DNA of 64,000 nucleotides from Bacteroidota bacterium (GCA_947452555.1 CANGDH010000001.1:310001-374000); one strand, 5' to 3'; positions 29,168 through 39,061 are shown, numbered from the stretch's first letter. Translations and numbers: made by a program. The notes: generated from the sequence alone by a model not told the origin.

Positions 29168-29659
29168 ATGAAACAGAAATTTGAATTCGAATATGATTCT
29201 TTTGATAGTGTAGATTCACTATCAACTGCAGATCAGTCTTTACTTGCTACAGCTAAAGATGCTACCGAGACTGCTTTTGCAATTTATTCTAATTTTAAAG
29301 TGGGTGCTGCTGCATTATTGTCTAATGGTCAAATTGTAATTGGATCCAATCAAGAAAGTGCAAGCTATCCTGTTGGCATTTGTGCGGAAAGGACTTTATT
29401 GAATAGTATTGGAAGTCAATATCCTAAAGAAACCATTTTGTCTATGGCTATCAGCTACCACCCAGTTGGTAAACCTTCTGATGAGCCTTTATCTCCATGT
29501 GGAATGTGCAGACAATCTTTACTTGACTATGAAAATAGATATGAAGCTCCAATTAAAATAATACTAGGAGGCTTTACAGGCCCCGTGATGGTCTTCAAGT
29601 CTGCTTCTCAATTATTGCCATTCGGGTTTAATGGATCGGTACTAAAGGGTTTAAAATAG
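29168..29659 (+). CDS. cdd: Cytidine deaminase
   Basis: FKVGAAALLSNGQIVIGSNQESASYPVGICAERTLL; PCGMCRQSLLDYE zinc motifs. Confidence 0.93.
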   Translation: MKQKFEFEYDSFDSVDSLSTADQSLLATAKDATETAFAIYSNFKVGAAALLSNGQIVIGSNQESASYPVGICAERTLLNSIGSQYPKETILSMAISYHPVGKPSDEPLSPCGMCRQSLLDYENRYEAPIKIILGGFTGPVMVFKSASQLLPFGFNGSVLKGLK

Positions 29660-30154
29660 TGTTTGAACGCCAAGTGCTAGCCTAAACTCATGTTGTAGAA
29701 GCCATCTCTTTCTCGATTTGCCCCAAGCATAGCCTACAAGTGATTGATCTGCTCCAATGATTCTATGACATGGAACAATAATAGCTATTTTGTTTTTCCC
29801 ATTAGCAGATGCTGCAGCTCTTACACATTTTGGGTCTCCCAGTTTCTTTGCTAACTCTCCATAACTTAGCGTTTTACCAAAAGGAACTTCATAAAGCTCT
29901 CTCCAAACTTTTTGTTGAAATTCCGTACCTGTTTGATTAATTGGGACGCTAAATGTCCTTCTAGTTCCCGCAAAATATTCAATGAGTTCTTCTATACATT
30001 GGTGAATTACTTCATTGCTTTGCGTAATAAGTAATTCCATTTCTGGAATTGTTTCGGATTCTAAAAAAATGAGTTCTTCAATACTATTTGCTGCGGCAAC
30101 TATTTTGATGGCACCAATGGGGCTATGATAAATATGTATTAAGTGTGACTGCAT
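29651..30154 (-). CDS. ogt: Methylated-DNA--[protein]-cysteine S-methyltransferase
   Basis: TEFQQKVWRELYEVPFGKTLSYGELAKKLG; active site IIVPCHRIIGADQSLVGYAWG. Confidence 0.94.
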   Translation of the reverse strand: MQSHLIHIYHSPIGAIKIVAAANSIEELIFLESETIPEMELLITQSNEVIHQCIEELIEYFAGTRRTFSVPINQTGTEFQQKVWRELYEVPFGKTLSYGELAKKLGDPKCVRAAASANGKNKIAIIVPCHRIIGADQSLVGYAWGKSRKRWLLQHEFRLALGVQTLF

Positions 30155-30486
30155 TATCCAATGGCTTGTCCATTGTTAGTAGGGTGTAAAGGACTCAATA
30201 AAACTACTTCATTTTCGTCATCATAAACACCTAATACCAAACAATCGCTTATGAAATTAGCAATTTGTTTTGGCGGAAAATTTACAACGGCAATGATTTG
30301 CTTACCTATAAGGGTATCTATAGTATAGTGTTTTGTAATTTGAGCGGAAGATTTTTTGATACCCAATTTTCCAAAATCGATAATTAATTGGTAAGCTGGT
30401 TTCTTAGCTTTTGGGAAGGGTTGTACTTCTATAATGGTGCCAGTACGAATATCTATTTTTGCAAAATCATCCCATTGTATCATCAT
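30154..30486 (-). CDS. csaA: tRNA-binding domain protein, CsaA-like
   Basis: DFAKIDIRTGTIIEVQPFPKAKKPAYQLIIDFG; SSAQITKHY; VVNFPPKQIANFISDCLVLG. Confidence 0.92.
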   Translation of the reverse strand: MMIQWDDFAKIDIRTGTIIEVQPFPKAKKPAYQLIIDFGKLGIKKSSAQITKHYTIDTLIGKQIIAVVNFPPKQIANFISDCLVLGVYDDENEVVLLSPLHPTNNGQAIG

Positions 30487-30542
30487 AGTTCTTTTATATT
30501 TTAATGGCTAATTTTCAAACTAAAGCTAGTTTTTGATTATAC

Positions 30543-31415
30543 TTATTCTAATAAGTTTGCTAAATCAATTAAGTCTTTCTGTTTATACTGTAAAGTTGGA
30601 CTATTAAAGCATTTAGCAAATTCAAGTAAAAGTTTTTTTATAATTCGGGGGTTAGAAAGGGGCTTGTAATAAATATTTTTTGGTTCAATATTGGAGCGCT
30701 CAAAATATTTATCTAAGTCAGCTTGTGAAAAAGCATGGCCTGTAGTGCCTTCAATGTAAAATTGTATAAACTCTTGTGGGTTTGGATAAATCTCATCAGG
30801 AGACCAATCTAATGTGTAAAAAGCAATAATACATTGCTTAGGGATGTTAATAAAATCTGAAATGATATCTAATTGCTGGCAGAGCTCTGCATACAAAATT
30901 GTATTAGCAAATGCATTTCCTTTCTTAGATTGTAGAGGAGCCGATATTAAAAATTCTTCGGGGTTTGCGTAGCTAACTTCTGCTCCCTTTAATTGGTAAT
31001 AACTAAATAAAATATTTTTCAAAACATTGGCTTGCTCCAAAGGGGTTAGATAGTTGTTTAATTCTAACCAAATATTACGTCTTATCTTTTCTAATTGATG
31101 ACGTAAAGTATCTAAGTTTAATTCCGGGAAATGAAATTTAGTTACCAATAATGCGCCTTCGAACAAGGAAGGTTCTGGTTTAGACTTCCATTCAATAAAT
31201 GCATCTTTTAAATCGTTCAAGCGTAATTTATAAATCATCATTTCAATACGCTCTTGGGTACTTTCATCTAAAGTAGTTTCCCATAAATGCTCCAAGTCAG
31301 GAATAATTGGGCTGCCATAATTCATGAGTCTGTCAGAAATCGTGTTGAACACTTCTTCGTCAGGGTCATCAATAAGATTAAACAAGGCCTTTATTTCTTC
31401 TTCAGTTTTTTGCAT
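30543..31415 (-). CDS. Transglutaminase-like / SirB1-type protein
   Basis: 290 aa; PEEFLISAPLQSKKGNAFANTILYAELCQQLDI region resembles SirB1 N-terminal family. Confidence 0.7.
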   Translation of the reverse strand: MQKTEEEIKALFNLIDDPDEEVFNTISDRLMNYGSPIIPDLEHLWETTLDESTQERIEMMIYKLRLNDLKDAFIEWKSKPEPSLFEGALLVTKFHFPELNLDTLRHQLEKIRRNIWLELNNYLTPLEQANVLKNILFSYYQLKGAEVSYANPEEFLISAPLQSKKGNAFANTILYAELCQQLDIISDFINIPKQCIIAFYTLDWSPDEIYPNPQEFIQFYIEGTTGHAFSQADLDKYFERSNIEPKNIYYKPLSNPRIIKKLLLEFAKCFNSPTLQYKQKDLIDLANLLE

Positions 31416-31589
31416 TTTATATAAATCAATTTTTAAACTTATTCAAATCAACGCAAAATAAATGACAATTGTCAGCTTAGTTATCCCATAACTGTGGATA
31501 TATTTAACAATAGTTTACATAATAAATCTAATTACTATTCGTTAGCACAAATAATAGTCTATTTATAGGTCAAGGAATTGCGAATTGAC

Positions 31590-31597
31590 TATCTTTG
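31590..31597 (+). promoter_or_regulatory. Bacteroidota -7 element TATCTTTG upstream of desaturase
   Basis: TATCTTTG 16 nt before ATG 31614. Confidence 0.45.
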
Positions 31598-31613
31598 CAC
31601 ATTAATAAAATTT

Positions 31614-32705
31614 ATGCATAACCAAACAATTGCTACCCCCAAGTTTCCGGTTTCGACTAAATCTTTACATGCTGAACTTAAAAGACGTGTTAATGAATAC
31701 TTAGAATCTCAAAATATAAAAGCAACTGGTAACAGTAAACTTTTTTCTAAGGCAATCATTTTGATTAGTTTATTTATTGCAACTTATATTCATTTAGTAT
31801 TTTTCACACCGCCTGTATTTTTTGCAGTTATAGAATGTATTTTTTTTGGAGCATTAATTGCTTCCATTGGTTTCAATGTGATGCACGATGGTAGCCACGG
31901 AAGTTTTAGTAAACATCCTTGGTTAAATAAATTAGCAGCTTCTTCTATTAGCGTTTTAGGTGCGAGTAGATTTATGTGGAGTATGAAACATGTAACAATT
32001 CACCATACGTATACTAATATTGATGGAGTAGACGACGATATTGAAGTAGGTATGTTAATGAGAATGGCACCTACTCAGAAGCATTACTTAATGCATCGTT
32101 TTCAGCATATTTATTTCTGGGTACTGTATATGTTATTATATATTTTCTGGTTGTTCTATACAGACTATAAAAAGTATTTTTCAAGAATGATTGGTTCTGT
32201 GCCATTAAAGAAAATGACAATTGCAGAACATATTGAATTTTGGCTGGTAAAAATTTATCATGCAGTTGTGTTTATTGCATTGCCAATTTATATGGTTGGA
32301 TTCACAAGCTGGTTAGTTGGCTTTTTGCTTATTGGTTGTGCCGCAGGTCTGATTTTAAGTATCGTATTCCAATTAGCACATACCGTGTCTGACACAGAAT
32401 TTCCAGTTGCTATTCAACCAGAGAATAGAATGCCTGACGAATTTGCTGCTCACCAAATACATACTACTGCTAACTTTGCAACAAAAAGCAAATTGGTTAG
32501 TTGGTTAGTAGGTGGATTGAATTTTCAAATAGAGCATCATTTATTCCCAAAGATCTCTCACGTACATTATCCAGCAATTTCTAAAATAGTAAAAGAAGCA
32601 TGTGCTGATTTTAAATTGAAATACATTGAATACCCAACAGTGCTTAGTGCTATTAAGGCCCATGTTGCACATTTAAAATCTTTGAGTAAGCCTTCGATTG
32701 CTTAA
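31614..32705 (+). CDS. Fatty acid (acyl) desaturase, membrane type
   Basis: His boxes HDGSHGS, HHTYTN, QIEHHLFP; ATG at 31614 preferred to ORF-track 31578. Confidence 0.93.
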   Translation: MHNQTIATPKFPVSTKSLHAELKRRVNEYLESQNIKATGNSKLFSKAIILISLFIATYIHLVFFTPPVFFAVIECIFFGALIASIGFNVMHDGSHGSFSKHPWLNKLAASSISVLGASRFMWSMKHVTIHHTYTNIDGVDDDIEVGMLMRMAPTQKHYLMHRFQHIYFWVLYMLLYIFWLFYTDYKKYFSRMIGSVPLKKMTIAEHIEFWLVKIYHAVVFIALPIYMVGFTSWLVGFLLIGCAAGLILSIVFQLAHTVSDTEFPVAIQPENRMPDEFAAHQIHTTANFATKSKLVSWLVGGLNFQIEHHLFPKISHVHYPAISKIVKEACADFKLKYIEYPTVLSAIKAHVAHLKSLSKPSIA

Positions 32706-32724
32706 TTCATAAATTCATATTTTC

Positions 32725-32755
32725 AAAGCCTCGGAATTTTCCGGGGCTTTTTTTT
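32725..32755 (+). terminator. Intrinsic terminator after desaturase
   Basis: AAAGCCTCGG-aatttt-CCGGGGCTTT followed by T-tract. Confidence 0.8.
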
Positions 32756-32908
32756 ATGCTTATATTTTTAGCGACAGGTCGAGCAGTGAGCGATAGTTTG
32801 TTTTATAAAGCACTTTATGTAAGTTAAAGGTTTGATGATTGACATTTCAAATAAAGGACAGTGCTAGAGGAAAATCGCAAACGACAGCAAATAAAGTAGG
32901 TAGTGGGC

Positions 32909-32944
32909 AAAAAAAATCCCGAAGGCGTTGAGGCGATCGGGATT
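32909..32944 (-). terminator. Intrinsic terminator of topA
   Basis: On the minus strand AATCCCGA...TCGGGATT followed by TTTTTT, with nested GGCG/CGCC pairing. Confidence 0.75.
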
Positions 32945-32949
32945 GTATA

Positions 32950-35307
32950 TTAAGCTTTCTTTTTGCGGGCTATTTTGCGAGGTGGATTCTTTTTCAATTC
33001 CTCAATAATCGCTTTAACTTCCTCGATAGTCAATTCTTCTACTTTTTCTTGTTGTTCTTTTGTCAACTTAAAATTGCGCAAGCCTTGTTTAATATAAGGA
33101 CCATAAGGACCTCTCAAAAGTTGAATCTTGTCTTTTTCAAATATTTTAATAGTTCGCTCGTCTTTTGCTTTACGTTTTTCGGCGATCATAGGAGTCAATT
33201 CTTCAAGTGTAACCGTGTAAGGGTCCATTTCCTTGTTAAGTGAGTAGAACTTCTTGTCATGAGCCGCATAGGGGCCAAAACGTCCAATATTAACTGCGAC
33301 TTCCATGTCTTCAAACATCCCAAGTGTTCTTGGAAGTTTGAAAAGTTCCATTGCTTCGTCAAAACTGATAGTCTCAATACTTTGAGAAGGCTTCAATTTT
33401 GCGAATTTTGGTTTTTCTTCCTCATCCTGATGTCCAATTTGTACCATAGGTCCGTAACGGCCCATACGTGCGATTACTTTTTTACCACTTACTGCATCAA
33501 AACCTAATTCTCTTTCTCCTTTAGCTCTTTCCGCAGTTTCTAATGTATGTTCAATAGTCTCATGGAAAGGATTGTAGAATTCCTCTAGCATCTTACTCCA
33601 CTTCAATTTACCTGCAGCGATTTCATCAAATTCGCCTTCAATTTTTGCAGTAAATCCAAAGTCCATTACTTTTTCAAAGTGTTGCTTTAAAAAGTCAGTA
33701 ACAACTAAACCTAAGTCAGTTGGAGATAATTTATTCTTTTCAGCACCGGTAATTTCACTTGCCGATTCTGTTTTAATTTCGTCCTTATTGTTTAAAGACA
33801 ATATTTGGTAGATACGTTTAACACCTTCTTTCTCTTTCTTCTCTACGTAATTACGTTTCATAATTGTAGATATAGTAGGAGCGTATGTAGAAGGTCGGCC
33901 AATACCCAATTCTTCTAATTTTTTCACTAAACTAGCTTCTGTATATCTTGATGAAGGACGACTAAATCTTTCTAATCCTGTCATACTTACAAAATCTAAT
34001 ACTTGGCCAACAGCAAGTGGAGGTAAAATTGCTTCATTTCCATCTGCATCATTCGATTCTTCCTCCTCATCCTCGTCTTTACTTTCTAAATATACTTTTA
34101 AGAAACCATCAAATTTCATCACTTCACCGGAAGCAGTTAGGGTTTCTTTATTTGTAGAAATATCAATTTTAGCAACCGTCTTTTCAAATTGTGCATCACT
34201 CATTTGAGAAGCAATAGTTCGCTTCCAAATTAATTCATATAAACGATTCGTGTCAGCATCATCAACTTTGCTTTCGTTCATATAGGAAGGGCGAATGGCT
34301 TCATGCGCTTCTTGCGCATTCTCGTTTTTGTTTTTAAACTTGCGTGGTTGGTAATAGTTGGCTCCAAAGCTTGTATTGATTTCTGCTTTGATTGCATCAA
34401 TTGCAGTTTCACTCAAGCTGATACTATCAGTTCTCATGTATGTGATCTTACCACTTTCATATAATTTTTGTGCAAGTAACATGGTCTTACTAACACTATA
34501 TCCTAATTTTCTAGAGGCTTCTTGTTGCAAGGTAGAAGTAGTGAAAGGGGCAGATGGTGTTCGTTTTCCGTCTTTAACAGTAATATCTTTTACAGTATAT
34601 TTAGCACCCTTACATTCGTTCAAAAATTTCTCAGCAGCTCCTCCAGTTGTTAACTTTTGAGGGCCGTCTGCTTTGAATTTTACTTTCTTCTTATTAATAT
34701 CTAAAGCAGTAAATAATGCGAATACTTTAAATACACTTTCTGGAAGGAATTGGTTAATTTCTCTTTCTCTTTCTGCAATTAATCTTACTGCAACACTTTG
34801 TACACGACCAGCACTTAAGCTTCTTTGCATACCAATCTTACGCCATAAAACTGGACTTAATTCAAATCCTACTATTCTATCTAAAATTCTTCTTGCTTGT
34901 TGTGCGTCCACCAAATCCATATTTATTAAACGTGGATTTGCTACAGCTTTTTTAATAGCGGGTGCGGTAATCTCGTGAAATACGATACGCTTTGTTTTTT
35001 TAGGGTCTAAACCTAAAACTTCTGCCAAATGCCAACTGATACTTTCTCCTTCACGGTCCTCATCCGACGCAAGCCATACTTCCTTCGCCTTCTTGGTCAT
35101 TGATTTAAGTTCCTTAACCACTTTTTCTTTCTCACTAGGGACAATATATCTTGGAGCAAAATGATTTTTCATGTCTATCCCCATATCATTTTTTTCCAGA
35201 TCACGGATATGACCATAACAGCTTCTTACTTCAAATTCTTCCCCCAAAATCTTCTCAATTGTCTTTGCTTTCGCAGGTGACTCAACGATTAATAAGTTCT
35301 TTGACAT
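32950..35307 (-). CDS. topA: DNA topoisomerase I
   Basis: MSKNLLIVESPAKAKTIEKILGEEFEVRSCYGHIRDL; active site TYMRTDSISLS; C-terminal GRYGPMVQIG / GRFGPYA / GPYGPYIKQG repeats and a Lys/Arg tail. ORF-track start 35334 is 27 nt upstream. Confidence 0.97.
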   Translation of the reverse strand: MSKNLLIVESPAKAKTIEKILGEEFEVRSCYGHIRDLEKNDMGIDMKNHFAPRYIVPSEKEKVVKELKSMTKKAKEVWLASDEDREGESISWHLAEVLGLDPKKTKRIVFHEITAPAIKKAVANPRLINMDLVDAQQARRILDRIVGFELSPVLWRKIGMQRSLSAGRVQSVAVRLIAEREREINQFLPESVFKVFALFTALDINKKKVKFKADGPQKLTTGGAAEKFLNECKGAKYTVKDITVKDGKRTPSAPFTTSTLQQEASRKLGYSVSKTMLLAQKLYESGKITYMRTDSISLSETAIDAIKAEINTSFGANYYQPRKFKNKNENAQEAHEAIRPSYMNESKVDDADTNRLYELIWKRTIASQMSDAQFEKTVAKIDISTNKETLTASGEVMKFDGFLKVYLESKDEDEEEESNDADGNEAILPPLAVGQVLDFVSMTGLERFSRPSSRYTEASLVKKLEELGIGRPSTYAPTISTIMKRNYVEKKEKEGVKRIYQILSLNNKDEIKTESASEITGAEKNKLSPTDLGLVVTDFLKQHFEKVMDFGFTAKIEGEFDEIAAGKLKWSKMLEEFYNPFHETIEHTLETAERAKGERELGFDAVSGKKVIARMGRYGPMVQIGHQDEEEKPKFAKLKPSQSIETISFDEAMELFKLPRTLGMFEDMEVAVNIGRFGPYAAHDKKFYSLNKEMDPYTVTLEELTPMIAEKRKAKDERTIKIFEKDKIQLLRGPYGPYIKQGLRNFKLTKEQQEKVEELTIEEVKAIIEELKKNPPRKIARKKKA

Positions 35308-35355
35308 AGGTGCAATATTAGAGTATTCACCCACGAAAAAAAAATTTAGCTATTA

Positions 35356-36225
35356 CTAGGAAGCCAAAAATGATACAATTTGGTCAATTACGTCCTGTGT
35401 TTTGTATATTTTGTTATGACCTAATTCGTTGGTAATCAAGAATTTAATATTCTCATGTGCAGAATTCTTAAAATTAACCAAATCTTTGTATGGACAAACG
35501 CGGTCACCCTGGTCATGGACCCAAAGTAGGGGTCCTTTGTAGTTTTCGATTGCCCTATCTGCTTCAAAATAAGATATAGGATGGGATGTTCTGCTATTTA
35601 ATTCGTTTAAAAAAGCTGCTCTAATTGGTTCACTAAAGTGCATCATATCAAAATAATTGGCGAATGTGGTTGAGGTCTTGGTTGCAGGTGCAATAAGTAC
35701 AAATTTGTGTGTTGTTGGATTTTCTATTGTTTCAGCAATGAGTGCAAGGGTAATTCCCCCTAAAGAATGTCCCATAAAGTGGTCAATAGGTCCGCAAGAT
35801 TTAATAATTTGTTCAATAGCATCCTTATATATAAGTATATTAATGTACTTCCCCTCACTTGTGCCATGTCCAGGGGCATCAAAACCTAAAACACGGAACC
35901 CTGCTTTTAATAATGGAGCGATATATTGCTCAAATTTGTAGAAATAACTTGCATATCCATGTACAATTAAAACCGTTTTCCCATTTGGTTTCGAAGCATT
36001 CCACTCAAAACCATGGATATTAATATCTCCGTCTACTTTAACGTATAAAGACTTAGCCTGATTAAAAATAGCGGGTGCTTTTCGTTTTTTATACTTTGGG
36101 AAGGGGGTGCAAAATAAATCAAATGCAGATTTTCCTGCTACAGCTGGCGAAACCATCCCTAAAGCTTTAAATTTTGTCCTCAAAAACTGTAGATACATTC
36201 TTTCTGAAACCCCCTGCTTCGCCAT
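35356..36225 (-). CDS. Alpha/beta hydrolase
   Basis: VLIVHGYASYFYKFEQYIAPLLKAGFRVLGFDAPGHGTSEG; nucleophile elbow GHSLGGI. Confidence 0.92.
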   Translation of the reverse strand: MAKQGVSERMYLQFLRTKFKALGMVSPAVAGKSAFDLFCTPFPKYKKRKAPAIFNQAKSLYVKVDGDINIHGFEWNASKPNGKTVLIVHGYASYFYKFEQYIAPLLKAGFRVLGFDAPGHGTSEGKYINILIYKDAIEQIIKSCGPIDHFMGHSLGGITLALIAETIENPTTHKFVLIAPATKTSTTFANYFDMMHFSEPIRAAFLNELNSRTSHPISYFEADRAIENYKGPLLWVHDQGDRVCPYKDLVNFKNSAHENIKFLITNELGHNKIYKTQDVIDQIVSFLAS

Positions 36226-36243
36226 ATTTATTAATTATTATTC

Positions 36244-36251
36244 CAAAGATA
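36244..36251 (-). promoter_or_regulatory. Bacteroidota -7 element (TATCTTTG on minus) upstream of alpha/beta hydrolase
   Basis: Forward CAAAGATA, about 19 nt before the minus-strand ATG at 36225. Confidence 0.45.
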
Positions 36252-36336
36252 AGCCGGTCACAGCGATGCGATTCAGTTTTTTTGTATTTCGCAAACTAAA
36301 AAAGACAAATCTAGCAGGGTATTGAATGATAAAAGT

Positions 36337-36344
36337 TATTTTTG
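36337..36344 (+). promoter_or_regulatory. Bacteroidota -7 element TATTTTTG upstream of ferredoxin gene
   Basis: TATTTTTG 19 nt before ATG. Confidence 0.45.
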
Positions 36345-36363
36345 CGAAAATCGAGATTGAATT

Positions 36364-36699
36364 ATGTATTCATTGAAAATCAACTTTGAGCAAAAAGGAT
36401 TAGCGTCCATTACGCTTGAAAATATTGCAGCCGACCAAAGTCTATTAGAAGTTATCTTGGATAATGGAATAGAGTTACATCATAACTGTGGTGGGGTTTG
36501 TGCATGCAGTACTTGTCATTTATATGTAAATAAAGGAAGTGAGCATTTGGCAGAATTGTCTGATAAAGAAGAAGACTTTATTGATAGAGCTTTAATTCCA
36601 AGAATTGAATCAAGACTAGGATGTCAATGTGAATTAAAAGCAGGTACAGGGGTGATTGAAGTAACATTACCTGACCAAACTCAATTTTTAGGAGAATAA
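36364..36699 (+). CDS. 2Fe-2S ferredoxin (ISC/adrenodoxin type)
   Basis: HHNCGGVCACSTCHLYV and SRLGCQCEL cysteine motifs. Confidence 0.93.
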   Translation: MYSLKINFEQKGLASITLENIAADQSLLEVILDNGIELHHNCGGVCACSTCHLYVNKGSEHLAELSDKEEDFIDRALIPRIESRLGCQCELKAGTGVIEVTLPDQTQFLGE

Positions 36700-36712
36700 A
36701 ATTAATACAACT

Positions 36713-36952
36713 ATGACTCAGTTTGAACCGCCGATCCATTGGAATGACCATGAAGATATTGCTCAAAAGTTATACGAAAAGTTCGGAGATGACTATACAG
36801 AATCTAAAATTTATAGAGTACGCTTTACCGATTTATTAGATTGGATATTGACTTTGCCTCATTTTGAAGGTAAAAAAGAAGAATCTAGTGAGGGACATTT
36901 AGAGATGATCCAAAGTGCTTGGGTATATGAGTGGCGCGATAACCAAAAATAA
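36713..36952 (+). CDS. iscX: Fe-S cluster assembly protein IscX
   Basis: IHWNDHEDIAQKLYEKFGDDYTESKIYRVRFTDLLDWIL...LEMIQSAWVYEW. Confidence 0.92.
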   Translation: MTQFEPPIHWNDHEDIAQKLYEKFGDDYTESKIYRVRFTDLLDWILTLPHFEGKKEESSEGHLEMIQSAWVYEWRDNQK

Positions 36953-36984
36953 GTTTACATTTATCTTATTAAAATTATCAAGTT

Positions 36985-37500
36985 TTGCTTACAGCTTTCA
37001 AGAAAATTAAATGTTTCGTTTTTGATGTAGATGGCGTTTTGACAAACGGCCTGTTAATGGTATTGCCAAATGGTGTTATGGCAAGAGCCATGAATATTAA
37101 GGATGGGTATGCAATTCAATTAGCCATTAAAAAAGGGTATAAGATTTGGGTAATTTCTGGGGGCAATTCGGAAGAAGTCAGAGATAGATTATATCGTTTG
37201 GGTGTTCATGATGTATTCATGAAAGTGTCAGACAAAAGAGAGTTACTTCAACAGTTATCAATTACAGAACAAATACCTTTAGACGAGATTTTATATATGG
37301 GTGACGACATGCCAGACTATGAAGCTATGCAGATAGTTGGTTTGCCGTCTTGTCCTAGTGATGCCGCTATTGATATCAAATCAATATGTACTTATAAGGC
37401 AGTTGCTAAAGGGGGAGACGGTTGTGCAAGAGAAGTAATAGAAAAGACATTAAAGCTAAATGATCATTGGGATTTGGAAGATCATATACGCGCTAAATAG
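36985..37500 (+). CDS. kdsC: HAD phosphatase, KdsC-like (KDO-8-P phosphatase)
   Basis: TTG start; CFVFDVDGVLTNGLL, KDGYAIQLAIKKGYKIWVISG, YMGDDMPDYEAM. Confidence 0.88.
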   Translation: MLTAFKKIKCFVFDVDGVLTNGLLMVLPNGVMARAMNIKDGYAIQLAIKKGYKIWVISGGNSEEVRDRLYRLGVHDVFMKVSDKRELLQQLSITEQIPLDEILYMGDDMPDYEAMQIVGLPSCPSDAAIDIKSICTYKAVAKGGDGCAREVIEKTLKLNDHWDLEDHIRAK

Positions 37501-37513
37501 TAAATAATACATT

Positions 37514-38449
37514 TTGAAAGTAGTTATACATTTTTTGAAATTAGTACGTTGGCCAAATTTACTTTTCATTTTATTGGCAGAATGTTTATTTCATTTTTGT
37601 ATTTATAAACCATTATATCCATTAGGAGGTGCCACAGCAGACCGTCAATTTTATTTTATATTAATTACTTATGTTTTAATAGCGGCGGCAGGATATATTA
37701 TTAACGATTATTTTGATGTAAATATTGATCAAGTTAATAAACCTAAGAAAGTAGTTGTGGGTGAATTTATTAGTAGAAGATGGGTTATATTTTGGCATTT
37801 AATTTTTAGTTTATTAGGTATTTATATTTCTACCATTGCTTTCCCATTTCAATTTTATTGGCATATACATTTAGCCAATTTAGCTACTATTTTATTTCTT
37901 TGGTTTTATTCAACCAATTTCAAAAAAGATTTTCTAGTTGGAAATGTAGTCATATCGATACTTACAGCTTGGTCAATTGCCGTAGTATATTTTTCTAAGT
38001 TTACTGTTCAAGAAGTATTTCATCCTCAAATTGGATCAACTGCTAATGTGCGCTTTTTTAAACTCATGTTGTTGTATAGTGCATTCGCATTTATACTTAC
38101 TTTAGTTCGTGAAGCATTAAAGGATATGGAAGATATTGAAGGAGATGAAAAATTTGGATGCAAAACTTTACCAATAGTTTGGGGATTGATGCCAACTAAA
38201 GTGTATATCGCAGTATGGTTAATGGTAGTCATTTTGATGCTGACAATTATTCAAATTTTCGTTTTGCCGCTAGGATGGTGGTTTAGTATTTTTTATTGTT
38301 TAATGTTAATAGTTGCCCCCCTAATTTATGTATTAGTAAAACTTCCAAGTTCCTTTACTAGCAAAGATTTCACAAGACTAAGCTCTTGGATAAAATTTGC
38401 TATGCTTGCAGGTATTTTGTCTATGGGCTTTTTTTATTTCTTATTATAA
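37514..38449 (+). CDS. UbiA-family prenyltransferase (annotated in relatives as geranylgeranylglycerol-phosphate geranylgeranyltransferase)
   Basis: TTG start; Asp motifs NDYFDVNIDQVNKP and DMEDIEGDEKFG; polytopic membrane protein. Confidence 0.87.
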   Translation: MKVVIHFLKLVRWPNLLFILLAECLFHFCIYKPLYPLGGATADRQFYFILITYVLIAAAGYIINDYFDVNIDQVNKPKKVVVGEFISRRWVIFWHLIFSLLGIYISTIAFPFQFYWHIHLANLATILFLWFYSTNFKKDFLVGNVVISILTAWSIAVVYFSKFTVQEVFHPQIGSTANVRFFKLMLLYSAFAFILTLVREALKDMEDIEGDEKFGCKTLPIVWGLMPTKVYIAVWLMVVILMLTIIQIFVLPLGWWFSIFYCLMLIVAPLIYVLVKLPSSFTSKDFTRLSSWIKFAMLAGILSMGFFYFLL

Positions 38450-38455
38450 TTGCAC

Positions 38456-39061
38456 ATGGCAGATATCATATTAGCTTCCCAGTCACCAAGACGAAAAACC
38501 TTATTAGAGTGGGCAAATATTCCATTCGAAATTGTAGTTTCAGATTCCGACGAATCATTCCCAGAAACAATGGCTAAACAAGAAGTGCCAGTTTTTATTG
38601 CAAGCAATAAAGCAAAGGCGGTTTTAGAGAAACTTGAACAACTACAAGAACCACACCAACAAAAAGACGCTTTAAAAGATTTTTGTATTATTGCAGCTGA
38701 TACAATTGTTTTATTGGATCAATTAATTTTAGGAAAGCCATTGGATCGTCAAGATGCAGTGAATTCTTTAAGCTTATTGTCAGGTAGATCACATCAAGTA
38801 ATTACAGGAGTTGTAGTATTATATCAAGGGAAAGAATATGCGTTTAGTGAAACCACTCAAGTAGATTTTCATAGTTTAACTTTAGCTCAAATTGAATACT
38901 ATGTGGATCATTACAAACCTTTTGATAAAGCCGGTGGCTATGCCATTCAAGAATGGATTGGGGTAATTGGAATTAAAGGAATTCAAGGCGATTTTTACAA
39001 TGTTATGGGACTGCCAGTTAGTTTATTGGTACAAAAATTAAAGCAGCTAGGGATTGACTAA
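38456..39061 (+). CDS. maf: Maf family nucleotide pyrophosphatase
   Basis: IILASQSPRRKTLLEWANIPFEIV; AADTIV; FDKAGGYAIQEWIGVIGIKGIQGDFYNVMGLPV. Confidence 0.94.
   Translation: MADIILASQSPRRKTLLEWANIPFEIVVSDSDESFPETMAKQEVPVFIASNKAKAVLEKLEQLQEPHQQKDALKDFCIIAADTIVLLDQLILGKPLDRQDAVNSLSLLSGRSHQVITGVVVLYQGKEYAFSETTQVDFHSLTLAQIEYYVDHYKPFDKAGGYAIQEWIGVIGIKGIQGDFYNVMGLPVSLLVQKLKQLGID

Noticed and set aside
29651-29659. cdd/ogt 9-bp convergent overlap as a regulatory antisense device
   Set aside because: Short tail-to-tail overlaps (also holA/ribF at 53574-53596) are common in compact genomes.
33049-34978. Plus-strand ORFs antisense to topA and the minus-strand ORF 33195-33377
   Set aside because: Shadow ORFs within full-length topA.
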